A DNA stretch of 64,000 nucleotides from CAWDZK01 sp963807005. Lineage in GTDB: Bacteria; Actinomycetota; Actinomycetes; JACCUZ01. Each line of letters opens with the position of its first letter. Position 1 is the first letter of the stretch. Made by a program: the position numbers and the translations under genes. Location: NCBI GenBank assembly GCA_963807005.1, contig CAWDZK010000001.1, positions 930,001 to 994,000 of the forward strand. Reading direction: 5' to 3'. Of this stretch, positions 40,890 through 50,885 are shown one piece after another. The notes under the pieces are model-generated. The model did no database searches and was not told the DNA's origin. It was given only the letters and a program-made list of their open reading frames with translations.

Positions 40890-41156
40890 GTGCAGACCCT
40901 GCTGATCATCCACCTGGTCCTCGGACTCCTCGCCCTGCTGGTCGTCGGGTTCGTGGCCTTCCCCTACCGCGGTCGGTCCGTGCCGCGGACCGGGCGGCTG
41001 ACCGAGCGGGTCGTCGACCTGCGGGACCGGGTGGACCCGGGCGAGGCGCACCCGCTGGGCGTGCTGTCCACCCCAGAGAAGTCGCGCGCCATGTCGGCGC
41101 GGTTCGAACGCGCCGAGCAGCGGGTGCGCCGGCTGGTCACCCCCGGCCGTCGCTGA
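40890..41156 (+). CDS. Small membrane protein between smc and ftsY
   Basis: 88 residues: an N-terminal hydrophobic helix (TLLIIHLVLGLLALLVVGFVAF) followed by a basic cytoplasmic part with RLTERVVDLRDRVDPGEAHPLGVLSTPEKSRAMSARFERAEQ. It resembles small one-pass proteins common near smc/ftsY in actinobacteria, of unknown role. GTG at 40890 is chosen; GGAGGGGG lies immediately before it. Confidence 0.65.
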   Translation: MQTLLIIHLVLGLLALLVVGFVAFPYRGRSVPRTGRLTERVVDLRDRVDPGEAHPLGVLSTPEKSRAMSARFERAEQRVRRLVTPGRR

Positions 41157-41186
41157 CTTCCCGAGCCCCGCGCCCCCGAAGGGCGC

Positions 41187-41256
41187 TCGTTTGCGACGTG
41201 ACCTCCCGACACGCCGGGCGTACCGCCCGCGTGTCGGTGCACCAGGTCGCAAACGA
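41187..41256. repeat. Large intergenic palindromic element, family 2
   Basis: Outer arms TCGTTTGCGAC (41187-41197) and GTCGCAAACGA (41246-41256) and inner arms CCGACACG...CGGGCG / CGCCCG...CGTGTCGG around a TAC loop make a nearly complete 70 nt cruciform. The stretch between outer and inner arms does not pair. It fills the gap between the small membrane protein and ftsY. Size and placement resemble the family 1 elements, but the sequence is unrelated. Confidence 0.75.
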
Positions 41257-41331
41257 TCATCGACGGCGAGGCCGCGCGTCGACGAGGAGCCGCGGCAGCC
41301 GACGCAGCCGCACCTGAGAGACTGACCGGCG

Positions 41332-42495
41332 ATGGACACCCTCACTCTTGTCATCGTCCTGGCCGCGGTCGGTGCCGTCGTCCTGGTGGGCGGCGGGCTG
41401 GCCCTGACCCGGGGCCGCCGGACCAAGGCACCCCTTCCGCCGCTCACCGATCTCGAGGAGCGTCCCGGCGAGCGCGCCGCCGAGCCCTCCGGCGACGTCC
41501 GGGTCCTCGCGCCGGAGACGGCCGAGTCGTCCACTGCGCCCACCGTCGAGCGGCCGGCCCCGGTCGAGGGCCGGATGGCGCGGCTGCGGACGCGCCTCGG
41601 CCGCTCGCAGGGCGTGCTGGGCAAGGGCCTGCTCGGCCTGCTCTCCCGGGACACCCTCGACGAGGCCACCTGGGAGGAGGTCGAGGACGTCCTGCTCGCG
41701 GCGGACGTCGGCGTCGCGCCCACCCAGGAGCTCGTCGACCGGCTGCGGACGCGGGTGAAGGAGCTGGGCAACCACGACCCCGCCGCGGTCCGCGCCCTGC
41801 TGCGCGAGGAGCTGCTCGCCCTGGTGGGTCCGGCCACCGACCGGTCGCTGCAGACCGCGGGGGCCGACGGCCGACCGGCCGTGGTCCTGGTGGTCGGCGT
41901 CAACGGCACCGGCAAGACGACCACGGTCGGCAAGCTGGCGCGGGTGCTGGTGGCCGACGGGCGGACCGTCCTCCTGGGCGCGGCGGACACGTTCCGGGCC
42001 GCCGCCGCCGACCAGCTGAGCACCTGGGGGGAGCGGGTCGGCGCACCCGTCGTCCGCGGCCCGGAGGGCGGCGATCCGGCCAGCGTCGCGTTCGACGCGG
42101 TGAAGCAGGGCAGCGAGGGCGGCTACGACGTCGTACTCGTCGACACCGCCGGCCGGCTGCAGAACAAGGTCGGGCTGATGGACGAGCTCGGGAAGGTCAA
42201 GCGGGTCGTCGAGCGGCACGGTCCGGTCGACGAGGTGCTGCTCGTCCTCGACGCGACGACCGGGCAGAACGGCCTGGTCCAGGCCCGGGTCTTCGCCGAG
42301 GTCGTCGACGTCAGTGGCATCGTCCTGACCAAGCTCGACGGCACGGCCAAGGGCGGCATCGTGGTCGCCGTCCAGCGCGAGCTGGACGTCCCGGTCAAGC
42401 TCGTCGGGCTCGGCGAGGGAGTCGACGACCTGGCGCCGTTCGACCCGGAGGTGTTCGTCGACGCGCTGCTGGGGGACCCGGACCCGTCGCCGTAG
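41332..42495 (+). CDS. ftsY: Signal recognition particle receptor FtsY
   Basis: 387 residues. An N-terminal hydrophobic helix (TLVIVLAAVGAVVLVGGGLAL) anchors it to the membrane, a short acidic A region follows, and the NG domain has GVNGTGKTTT (Walker A, near 190), DTFRAAAADQL, DTAGRLQNK and TKLDGTAKGG. It docks ribosome-bound Ffh to the Sec translocon; ffh lies 8 kb downstream. A GAGACT hexamer ends 8 nt before the ATG, so the mRNA may be almost leaderless. Confidence 0.97.
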   Translation: MDTLTLVIVLAAVGAVVLVGGGLALTRGRRTKAPLPPLTDLEERPGERAAEPSGDVRVLAPETAESSTAPTVERPAPVEGRMARLRTRLGRSQGVLGKGLLGLLSRDTLDEATWEEVEDVLLAADVGVAPTQELVDRLRTRVKELGNHDPAAVRALLREELLALVGPATDRSLQTAGADGRPAVVLVVGVNGTGKTTTVGKLARVLVADGRTVLLGAADTFRAAAADQLSTWGERVGAPVVRGPEGGDPASVAFDAVKQGSEGGYDVVLVDTAGRLQNKVGLMDELGKVKRVVERHGPVDEVLLVLDATTGQNGLVQARVFAEVVDVSGIVLTKLDGTAKGGIVVAVQRELDVPVKLVGLGEGVDDLAPFDPEVFVDALLGDPDPSP

Positions 42496-42573
42496 CCATG
42501 GCCGCCGACGCCGACCAGCCGCGGTGGGCGCAGCTGCTCTGCAGCGGGGCCTCGGCAGAGGCACCATGGGGGC

Positions 42574-42864
42574 ATGGCCGACAACCGGGAACCCAGCGAG
42601 ACCGAGCGGCTGCTCGCCGAGGTGGACGGCATGCTCGCCGGTCCCAGCCCCAAGGGCCGCTCGGTGCAACCCCTCGACTCGGCCGCTGACGGCCCCGGCC
42701 GGGTCATGAGCCGGGTCCGGTCGGCGCTGGTCGTCGGCGCCGTCTCGGGCGCCGGGGTGTGGGTGCTGTTCGCCGTGCTGCCGTTCCTGCGGGCCACCTC
42801 CGGCGGGATCGGTGCCTTGCTGGCCGCGACGGCGGTCACGCTGCTGTTCCGCCGCCGCCGCTGA
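42574..42864 (+). CDS. Small membrane protein
   Basis: 96 residues. The soluble N-terminal part (NREPSETERLLAEVDGMLAGPSPKGRS) precedes two hydrophobic segments (LVVGAVSGAGVWVLFAVLPFL and GIGALLAATAVTLLF) and ends RRRR. No family recognised. It lies between ftsY and the GlnR-type site before amtB. ATG chosen at the first credible start. Confidence 0.6.
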   Translation: MADNREPSETERLLAEVDGMLAGPSPKGRSVQPLDSAADGPGRVMSRVRSALVVGAVSGAGVWVLFAVLPFLRATSGGIGALLAATAVTLLFRRRR

Positions 42865-42936
42865 CCGCCGCAGCCGCCGGTCGCGGCGTCGCTGACCTGC
42901 CGGACGGTTCTCGCGATCCGGACCGCCCCGCGGCGC

Positions 42937-43005
42937 GAAACCATCCCGTAACACGAGCCGCGACTTCGTCACCGCGACGAAACCTGGCGCGCGCCGCGCG
43001 GTAAC
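42937..43005. promoter_or_regulatory. GlnR-type nitrogen-regulator binding sites upstream of amtB
   Basis: GTCAC-n6-GAAAC (42968-42983) is an exact a-box/b-box pair of the actinobacterial GlnR consensus. A further GTAAC at 43001-43005 is 17 nt after that GAAAC, in phase with the 22 bp box period. A second pair in the opposite order, GAAAC-n6-GTAAC, is at 42937-42952. They end about 65 bp before the amtB start. In Streptomyces and mycobacteria GlnR activates this operon under nitrogen limitation. Confidence 0.72.
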
Positions 43006-43070
43006 CCGTCCCGACCAGCCTCCTGGGCAGAACCACCGGCCTGCCGCCGTCCCCATTGGAGGAACATCTC

Positions 43071-44401
<1,331 letters not shown>

Positions 44402-44405
<4 letters not shown>

Positions 44406-44740
44406 AGCTCATCACCGCTGTCATCAAGCCGTTCAAGCTCGACGACGTGAAGAGTGCCCTGGAGTCCTTCGGGGTCCACGGCATCACCGTCACCGAGGCC
44501 AGCGGGTACGGCCGGCAGAAGGGCCACACCGAGGTCTACCGGGGGGCGGAGTACACGGTCGACCTCGTGCCGAAGGTGCGGATCGAGGTGCTGGTCGAGG
44601 ACGCCGACGCCGACGACGTGATCGAGGTCGTCACCAAGTCGGCCCAGACCGGACGGATCGGGGACGGGAAGGTCTGGTCGGTGCCGGTCGACACCGTGGT
44701 CCGGGTGCGCACCGGCGAGCGCGGCGTCGAGGCGCTCTGA
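44402..44740 (+). CDS. glnK: Nitrogen regulatory protein P-II
   Basis: 112 residues. MKLITAVIKPFKLDDVKSAL, VTEASGYGRQKGHTEVYRGAEY with Y51 at the top of the T-loop, and RIGDGKVWSVPVD are PII signatures. It senses 2-oxoglutarate and ATP/ADP, blocks AmtB, and in actinobacteria is adenylylated on Y51 by GlnD. Its ATG overlaps the amtB stop. Called glnK because it is in the amtB operon. Confidence 0.97.
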
Positions 44741-44798
44741 CCGGTCGCTGACCGGCACAGATCACCACGACCGACGGCAGGGCGGGGAGGAGGACGGC

Positions 44799-47138
44799 AT
44801 GACCGCTCTCACCCCCGCCCTGCCCTCGGAGTACGCAGCCCGCCGACGGGAGCTGCTGACCGAGGGGCGCGGGACGGGTGCCGGGAGCGCCATGCGCCGT
44901 CGCGGCCTGGCGGCGCTGACCGACTCGTGGCTGCGCCGGGTGTTCGAGGACGCGGTCGAGGCAACGGGGGGCGACCCGGCCAAGGCGGCCCTCGTCGCCG
45001 TCGGCGGCTACGGCCGTGGCGAGCTCGCACCGGGGAGCGACCTGGACCTGGTGCTGCTGCACGCCGACCGCGACGCGGTGGGGGCGCTGGCGGAGAAGAT
45101 CTGGTACCCGGTGTGGGACTCCGGTGTGCACCTGGACCACGCGGTGCGCACCTTCGAGGAGGCCCGGCGACTGGCCGGCTCGGACCTCGCGGTGCTGCTC
45201 GGGCTGCTGGACGCCCGGCCGGTGGCGGGTGACCAGGCCATGGTCGGCCGGCTGCGGACGGCGGTGCTCGGCGACTGGCGAGCGGCCGCGCGCCGCCGGC
45301 TTCCGGAGCTGCGGGAGTCCTGGGACGCGCGCGGGGAGCGGGCGGGGGACCTGCGGCACGACGTCGAGCCCGACCTCAAGGAGGGGAGAGGTGGGTTGCG
45401 CGACGTCGTGTCGCTGCGCGCCGTCGCCGCGTCGTGGGTGGCCGACCGGCCGCACCGCGACGTCGACGACGCGGTGCGCCGGCTGGCCGACGTCCGCGAC
45501 TCCCTGCACCTGGTGACGGCGCGGCCCGGCAACAAGCTGCTGCTGCAGGAGCAGGACCACGTGGCCGCCGACCTCGGCCTCCCCGGCGCCGACGACCTGC
45601 TGCGCACGGTCGGGGCCTCGGCCGCGGCTGTCACGCACGCCGCCGACGTGACCTGGCGCCGCGCCCTGCAGGCCACCCGGCCGCAGCGGTCGCGGTTCGT
45701 CCGTGGCCGCCGCCCCGTGCTCCGGCTGCTGGGGCCCGGACTGGCCGAGCACGACGGCGAGGCCGTGCTCACCGCCCAGGCCGACCCGCGGTCGGACCCG
45801 CTGCTGGCGCTGCGGATGGCGGCGCGGGCCGCCCGGGCCGGGCTGCCGCTGTCGCCGAGCTCGGTGGACCGGCTCGCGGCCGACGCCCCGACGCTGCCCG
45901 AGCCGTGGCCGGAGTCTGCTCGACACCTGTTCGTCGAGCTGCTCGGCTCCGGTCCTCCTCTGGTCCCCGTGTGGGAGTCGCTGGACCAGGCCGGCCTGCT
46001 CGACCGCCTCATGCCGGAATGGGGTCCGGTGCGGAACCTGCCGCAGCGCAACGCCGTGCACCGGTACAGCGTCGACCGGCACCTGCTCGAGTGCGCGGTG
46101 CGCGCCGGCCCGCTGGTCCGCGACGTGCACCGGCCGGACCTGCTGCTGGTCGCGGCGCTGCTGCACGACATCGGCAAGGGGTCGCCGGGCGACCACAGCG
46201 AGGCCGGCGCGCCCCTCGCACTCCAGGCGGCGACCCGGATGGGCTTCGACGCGGACGACGTCGCCACGCTGGCCCTCGTCGTCCGGCATCACCTGCTGCT
46301 CGTCGACAGCGCGACCAAGCGTGACCTCGACGACCCCGCCACGGTGGCCGCCGTCGCGGACCTGCTCGGCACCACCGAGGTGCTCGAGCTGATGTCGGCC
46401 CTGACCCTGGCCGACGCGCTGGCCACCGGGCCGGCGGCGTGGAGCGAGTGGAAGGCGGGCCTCGTGGAGGACCTCGTACGACGTAGTGCGCTGCGGATGC
46501 ACGGCGTACCCGCGCCGCCGCCGCCGGCGCTCACCCCTGAACAGGCGGGGCTGGTCCGGGCCGGTCGCCTGGCGGTGGTCGCCGAGCCCGACGAGGCCGT
46601 CACCTGGTCGGTCACGGTGGCCGCGCCCGACCGGACCGGCCTGTTCAGCGCCATCGCCGGCGTCCTGGCCCTGCACCGCCTCTCGGTCCGCTCGGCCCAG
46701 GCCCGCACCGAGGCCGGGGTGGCCCTGGACCTGTGGACGGTCGTGCCCGACCGTGACCACGAGCCGAGGTCTGAGGCGTTGCGCACCGACATCGCCCGTG
46801 CCCTCGACGGCGATCTCGACCTGACCCAGCGGCTGGTGGCCCGGGACGGCTCGCGGCGCCCACCAGCGGTGGCACCGCCCCCGGCCAGGGTCGAGGAGGT
46901 CGTGGCGGCCTCGGACACCGCGACCGTGCTCGAGGTGCGGACCGCCGACCGGCCGGGGCTGCTCTACCGGCTGGGTCGCGCGCTCGCCCTGATGGGCGTG
47001 AACATCCGAGGGGCCCGGGTGGTGACGCTCGGAGCCGAGGCGGTCGACGTGTTCTACCTGCAGGACTCGGCCGGCCGGCCGCTCACCGACGCCGCGGTCC
47101 GCGAGGCGGTGCGGCTGCTCACGGACGCCGCCGGCTGA
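44799..47138 (+). CDS. glnD: PII nucleotidyltransferase / deuridylylase-type enzyme GlnD
   Basis: 779 residues. Nucleotidyltransferase motif VGGYGRGELAPGSDLDL (near 67-83), a linking helical domain, HD domain with AALLHDIGKG (near 452-461) and two C-terminal ACT domains that sense glutamine. It modifies PII at Y51 (adenylylation in actinobacteria). Third gene of amtB-glnK-glnD, 58 nt after glnK, with GGGAGGAGG upstream of the ATG. The 3' end overlaps the convergent MFS gene by 20 nt. Confidence 0.96.
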   Translation: MTALTPALPSEYAARRRELLTEGRGTGAGSAMRRRGLAALTDSWLRRVFEDAVEATGGDPAKAALVAVGGYGRGELAPGSDLDLVLLHADRDAVGALAEKIWYPVWDSGVHLDHAVRTFEEARRLAGSDLAVLLGLLDARPVAGDQAMVGRLRTAVLGDWRAAARRRLPELRESWDARGERAGDLRHDVEPDLKEGRGGLRDVVSLRAVAASWVADRPHRDVDDAVRRLADVRDSLHLVTARPGNKLLLQEQDHVAADLGLPGADDLLRTVGASAAAVTHAADVTWRRALQATRPQRSRFVRGRRPVLRLLGPGLAEHDGEAVLTAQADPRSDPLLALRMAARAARAGLPLSPSSVDRLAADAPTLPEPWPESARHLFVELLGSGPPLVPVWESLDQAGLLDRLMPEWGPVRNLPQRNAVHRYSVDRHLLECAVRAGPLVRDVHRPDLLLVAALLHDIGKGSPGDHSEAGAPLALQAATRMGFDADDVATLALVVRHHLLLVDSATKRDLDDPATVAAVADLLGTTEVLELMSALTLADALATGPAAWSEWKAGLVEDLVRRSALRMHGVPAPPPPALTPEQAGLVRAGRLAVVAEPDEAVTWSVTVAAPDRTGLFSAIAGVLALHRLSVRSAQARTEAGVALDLWTVVPDRDHEPRSEALRTDIARALDGDLDLTQRLVARDGSRRPPAVAPPPARVEEVVAASDTATVLEVRTADRPGLLYRLGRALALMGVNIRGARVVTLGAEAVDVFYLQDSAGRPLTDAAVREAVRLLTDAAG

Positions 47139-48438
47139 GCTGAGCCATGACCGGCTGCGCGTCCCGTCCGTCCGGCGCGGGCAGTCGCGCCGAGAACGAC
47201 GCGGCCACCAGGCAGATCCCCCCGGCGAGGTACCAGACCGGTCCGTAGCTGCCGAGCTGGTCCCGGGTCACTCCGGCCGCGGTGGCGGCGATCGCTGCGC
47301 CGACCTGGTGTGCGGCGAACACCCAGCCGAACACGACCGGCCCCGCCTCGCCGAAGTACTGCCGGCACAGCGCCACTGTCGGCGGCACGGTCGCGACCCA
47401 GTCCAGGCCGTAGAAGACGATGAAGACCAGCATGCTCGGGTGCGGCGACGCGGCGAAGAGCTGGGAGAGGACCAGCAGCGAGACGCCGCGGCCGGCGTAG
47501 TAGCCCGCGAGCAGGAGCCGGGAGTCGACCCGGTCGGTGAGCCAGCCGGACGCCACTGTCCCGGCGATGTCGAACAGCCCGACCAGCGCGAGCAGCCCCG
47601 CGGCAGTCGTCGTGGGCATCCCGTGGTCGTGCGCCGCAGGAATGAAGTGGGTGCCGACCAGACCGTTGGTCGTCGCACCGCAGATGGCGAAGCCACCGGC
47701 GAGCAGCCAGAACGGCGAGGTGCGGGAGGCTGTGCGCAGGGCGACGAGCGCCGCCGTGGCGGCGTTGCCAGTGGGCGGCGGCGGCACCACCAGCTCGTCC
47801 CCGCCGTACGGCGGCAGCCCGACGTCGTAGGGGTGGTCGCGCATCAGCAGGAGGACGAGCGGCACGACGGCGAGGGCGCCCGCGGCGACCACGAGGGCCG
47901 CCGAGCGCCAGCCGTGGTGCTCGGCGAGCCAGGCCACCACCGGCAGGAAGACCAGCTGCCCGGTGGCACCGCCGGCGGTGAGGATGCCGGTGACCAGGCC
48001 ACGGCTGCGCACGAACCATCGGCCGGCCACTGTGGCGACGAACGCCAGGGCCATCGACCCGGTGCCGAGGCCCACGAGCACGCCCCAGAGCAGCAGCAGC
48101 TGCCAGCTCGACTGCATGAAGACCGTCAGGCCCGACCCGGCGGACACCAGCACGAGCGCACTGGCGACCACCCTGCGGATGCCGAACCGGTTCATCAGGG
48201 CAGCCGCGAACGGCGCAGTGAGGCCGAAGAGCAACAGGTTGACCGAGACCGCCAGCGAGATGGTGCCGCGCGACCAGCCGAACTCGGTCTGCAGCGGGTC
48301 GATCAGGGCTCCCGGCGTGGACCGGAAGCCGGCGGCGCCGACCAGCGCGACGAACGCCACCGCCGCCACCGGCCAGGCGCGGTGCAGGCGCGGGGAACCG
48401 CTGCGGGGGCGCCGTGCGGAGTCGCTGGTGACGGACAC
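47119..48438 (-). CDS. MFS transporter (oxalate/formate antiporter-like)
   Basis: 439 residues from the GTG at 48438, with about twelve hydrophobic segments. Helix 1 (VAAVAFVALVGAAGFRSTPGALIDPL), the loop NRFGIRRV and the second-half loop WLTDRVDSRLLLAGYY fit the major facilitator superfamily, most like monocarboxylate/oxalate-formate type carriers. Substrate unknown. Upstream in-frame sequence is not similar to transporters. Divergent from the GlxA-type regulator gene with a 70 bp gap, so it may be its target. Confidence 0.85.
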   Translation of the reverse strand: MSVTSDSARRPRSGSPRLHRAWPVAAVAFVALVGAAGFRSTPGALIDPLQTEFGWSRGTISLAVSVNLLLFGLTAPFAAALMNRFGIRRVVASALVLVSAGSGLTVFMQSSWQLLLLWGVLVGLGTGSMALAFVATVAGRWFVRSRGLVTGILTAGGATGQLVFLPVVAWLAEHHGWRSAALVVAAGALAVVPLVLLLMRDHPYDVGLPPYGGDELVVPPPPTGNAATAALVALRTASRTSPFWLLAGGFAICGATTNGLVGTHFIPAAHDHGMPTTTAAGLLALVGLFDIAGTVASGWLTDRVDSRLLLAGYYAGRGVSLLVLSQLFAASPHPSMLVFIVFYGLDWVATVPPTVALCRQYFGEAGPVVFGWVFAAHQVGAAIAATAAGVTRDQLGSYGPVWYLAGGICLVAASFSARLPAPDGRDAQPVMAQLSRRRP

Positions 48439-48508
48439 CCGGAGACAGTGCCCGGCGGAGAGGGCGGGCGCCAGTGGCCGGACGGCCACCATGTGCAAGA
48501 ATCCGGCC

Positions 48509-49525
48509 ATGCCGGCCCGTCGCGACCACCTGTCCTCGTCACCCGACAGCCAGACGGCGCCGGGCGCCCACCGGGTCGCCGTCCTCGCGCTGGACGGCGT
48601 CGTCGGGTTCGACCTCGGCACACCGCCCCAGGTGTTCGGGTCGGCCCGGGACGAGAGCGGTCGCCGGCTGTACGACGTGCGGGTCTGCGGGCCGGGCGGA
48701 CCGGTGGCCTCGGCGTCCGGCTACGCGGTGCTGCCGGAGCACGGCCTCGAGGCGCTGGCCTGGGCGGACACCGTCGTCGTCGCGGGCGTCGAGGGCCCTC
48801 GCACCGCCGGCCCGTTCCCCGAGGACGCGCTCGCCGCCCTGCGCGACACCGCAGGGCGCCGTCGCACGGTCTCGATCTGCACCGGCGCCTTCGTGCTGGC
48901 TGCCGCCGGGCTCCTGGACGACCGGCCGGCGACCACGCACTGGTTCTGGGCCGATCGGTTCCGCGCCCTGCACCCGCAGGTCCGGCTGGACCCCGACGTG
49001 CTCTTCGTCGACGACGGCGACGTCCTGACCTCGGCGGGCGTCGGCGCGGGGGTCGACCTGTGCCTGCACCTGGTCCGCAGCGACCACGGGGCCGCGGTCG
49101 CCAACCGCGCCGCCCGCCGCTGCGTCGTCCCGCCGTGGCGGGCGGGTGGGCAGTCGCAGTACATCGAGCGGGCCGTCCCGCGGGCGAACGCTGCTTCGAC
49201 CACGGCAGCCCGTGACTGGGCACTCGGGCACCTCGACCAGGCCGTCGACCTGGCCGCGATGGCGGCCCGGGCGCACATGAGCGTCCGGACGTTCACCCGC
49301 AGGTTCCGCGAGGAGACCGGCCTGAGCCCGGCCCGCTGGCTGGCGCAGCAGCGGGTGGACCGGGCGCGGCACCTGCTGGAGACCACCGACCTGCCGGTGG
49401 ACCAGGTGGCCCGGCACGCCGGGTTCGGCACCGCCGCGGCTCTCCGGGCCCAGATGGCCGCCGCCGTCGGCGTGCCGCCCAGTGCGTACCGCAGCACCTT
49501 CCGCCCGGACCGGCAGGTCGGCTGA
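48509..49525 (+). CDS. GlxA-family AraC-type transcriptional regulator
   Basis: 338 residues. Residues ~20-190 form a DJ-1/PfpI domain (VAVLALDGVVGFDLGTPPQVF, ADTVVVAGVEG, SICTGAFVLAAAGLLDDRPATTHW with the nucleophile-position Cys), and the C-terminal ~100 residues carry two AraC helix-turn-helix motifs (LAAMAARAHMSVRTFTRRFREETGLSP and VDQVARHAGFGTAAALRAQM). Typical regulators of catabolic or amine-use genes. An AAGAAT hexamer ends 6 nt before the ATG. Likely controls the divergent MFS transporter. Confidence 0.9.
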   Translation: MPARRDHLSSSPDSQTAPGAHRVAVLALDGVVGFDLGTPPQVFGSARDESGRRLYDVRVCGPGGPVASASGYAVLPEHGLEALAWADTVVVAGVEGPRTAGPFPEDALAALRDTAGRRRTVSICTGAFVLAAAGLLDDRPATTHWFWADRFRALHPQVRLDPDVLFVDDGDVLTSAGVGAGVDLCLHLVRSDHGAAVANRAARRCVVPPWRAGGQSQYIERAVPRANAASTTAARDWALGHLDQAVDLAAMAARAHMSVRTFTRRFREETGLSPARWLAQQRVDRARHLLETTDLPVDQVARHAGFGTAAALRAQMAAAVGVPPSAYRSTFRPDRQVG

Positions 49526-49535
49526 GGCTGCGTCG

Positions 49536-50195
49536 TCAGACCGGGCGCACCTTGGCGCCGTCCAGCACTGCGACACCGCCGAGGAACCGCCCGAGCGTCG
49601 CCTCGTCCCACCCGGTGCTGGCAGGTGCCGACGCCCGCAGCGCGTCGCCGTTCGGCAGCGGGAGCCACACCTGCAGCGCCGACGGGTCGGACCGGTTCAC
49701 ATAGCCGGTGCGGTCTCCCACGGCGACCTCGGCGTCCTTCGGCAACGGTTCGCCTGAGAGCGGCTCGAACATGAAGACGTGGATCTTGCCGACGAAGTCG
49801 TGGTCGCTCGTCGAGATGTTCGGCGGGCTGATGAGGAGCCTGTAGGCGTCACCGGACACGGACCAGCCCGCGGGGATCTCGGCCGGTCGGAACTTGGCGC
49901 CGCCCAGCCGGCCATCGAAACCCACGAGATCGACCCCCGGGTTCGGCGGGTCCTCGTGGGTCTGGCCAGCAGCAGGGATGCGGATGCCGACATGCGCATC
50001 GCCCGAGCCGCCCAGAGGTGCCACGAAGGCTGCGCTGACCGCGGCGGCGGTGATGAGGGTCGCCGCCGAGGTCCGCGCCCATCGGCGGCGCACCAGTGCG
50101 CGCCGTCCGCGGACCAGGTCGGCATGGACGACGTCGTGGCTCGGGGCGCCCGGAGCGCCGGCCGCGGAGTCGAGGAGGTCGGTCAGGTCGGTCAT
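49536..50195 (-). CDS. One-pass membrane protein coupled to the SigE-family sigma factor (anti-sigma candidate)
   Basis: 219 residues. A short cytoplasmic N-terminus (TDLTDLLDSAAG ... LVRGRRALVRRR) precedes one transmembrane helix (AATLITAAAVSAAFVAPLGG) and an extracellular domain of ~140 residues with aromatic strands (HVFMFEPLSGEP, YVNRSDPSALQVWLPLPNG). Its ATG overlaps the sigma-factor stop (ATGA), the usual arrangement for an ECF sigma factor and its membrane partner. No zinc anti-sigma motif (HxxxCxxC) is present, so an anti-sigma role is inference from context. Confidence 0.72.
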   Translation of the reverse strand: MTDLTDLLDSAAGAPGAPSHDVVHADLVRGRRALVRRRWARTSAATLITAAAVSAAFVAPLGGSGDAHVGIRIPAAGQTHEDPPNPGVDLVGFDGRLGGAKFRPAEIPAGWSVSGDAYRLLISPPNISTSDHDFVGKIHVFMFEPLSGEPLPKDAEVAVGDRTGYVNRSDPSALQVWLPLPNGDALRASAPASTGWDEATLGRFLGGVAVLDGAKVRPV

Positions 50196-50731
50196 CGAGG
50201 GCTCCCGGAGCTGGTGGTGACGGTGAGGTCGTCGGACAGGAGGAGCCGCAGCCGGTCGAGGCCGCGCGCGGTCTGGCTCTTGACGGTGCCTTCGCTGCAG
50301 CCGAGCAGCTGTGCGCACTCGGCGACGTCGTAGCCGAGCCAGTGGCGCAGCACGACGGCCGCCCGCATCCGCGGGCCGAGCTTGCCGAGCGCGGCGCGTA
50401 CGGCGTCCCGGTCCTCGGGCGAGCCGCCCTCGGCGACCGGGACGTCGGGGACCTCTGCCCGGCTGGTCTCGGTGCGCCGCCACGGCCGGCGGCGCTCGTC
50501 GACGAGGACGTTGACGAGGATCCGGCGGCAGTACGCCTCGGCCCCCTGGTCCTTCTCGACCCGCCACCAGGCGACGTACAGCCGGGTGAGGGCGGTCTGG
50601 ACCAGGTCCTCCGCGAGGTGCGCGTCGCCGGCGGCGAGCAAGGTGGCGAGTCGCAGGAGGGCCGACCGCCGGGTGTGCACGAACGCGCCGAACTCGGCGT
50701 CTCGGCCGCCATGCCTGCGTCTGTCGTTCAT
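50192..50731 (-). CDS. SigE-family (ECF-like) RNA polymerase sigma factor
   Basis: 179 residues. Region 2 (FGAFVHTRRSALLRLATLLAAGDAHLAEDLVQTALTRLYVAWWRV) and region 4 (LGPRMRAAVVLRHWLGYDVAECAQLLGCSEGTVKSQTARGLDRLR) are those of the actinobacterial SigE-family ECF group, often tied to cell-envelope or other membrane functions. ATG at 50731 with GAGGGG 8 nt upstream. Translationally coupled to the following membrane protein. Divergent from ffh. Confidence 0.92.
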   Translation of the reverse strand: MNDRRRHGGRDAEFGAFVHTRRSALLRLATLLAAGDAHLAEDLVQTALTRLYVAWWRVEKDQGAEAYCRRILVNVLVDERRRPWRRTETSRAEVPDVPVAEGGSPEDRDAVRAALGKLGPRMRAAVVLRHWLGYDVAECAQLLGCSEGTVKSQTARGLDRLRLLLSDDLTVTTSSGSPR

Positions 50732-50885
50732 GCAGTGCACCCCTCGGGCGTCTTCGATCCCTTCCACCCCTCACTACGGACCGGTGGCCCGAAGGGTTGC
50801 ACGGCGGGCTCGGGCAGCACTCCCGTCTAGGCTGGTCCCCTGCCCGACCCGGCCCGACCACCCGCCGTACCTCCGAAGGACTCGC

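Noticed and set aside
36873..42023. Very long open frame on the minus strand across smc and ftsY
   Set aside because: It is the antisense shadow of smc and ftsY. High GC removes stop codons from such frames; the product is a Gly/Arg/Leu-biased sequence with no domain.
42498..42689. Short frame after ftsY (63 residues)
   Set aside because: It overlaps the better-supported membrane protein at 42574 in another frame, and its sequence is low-complexity.
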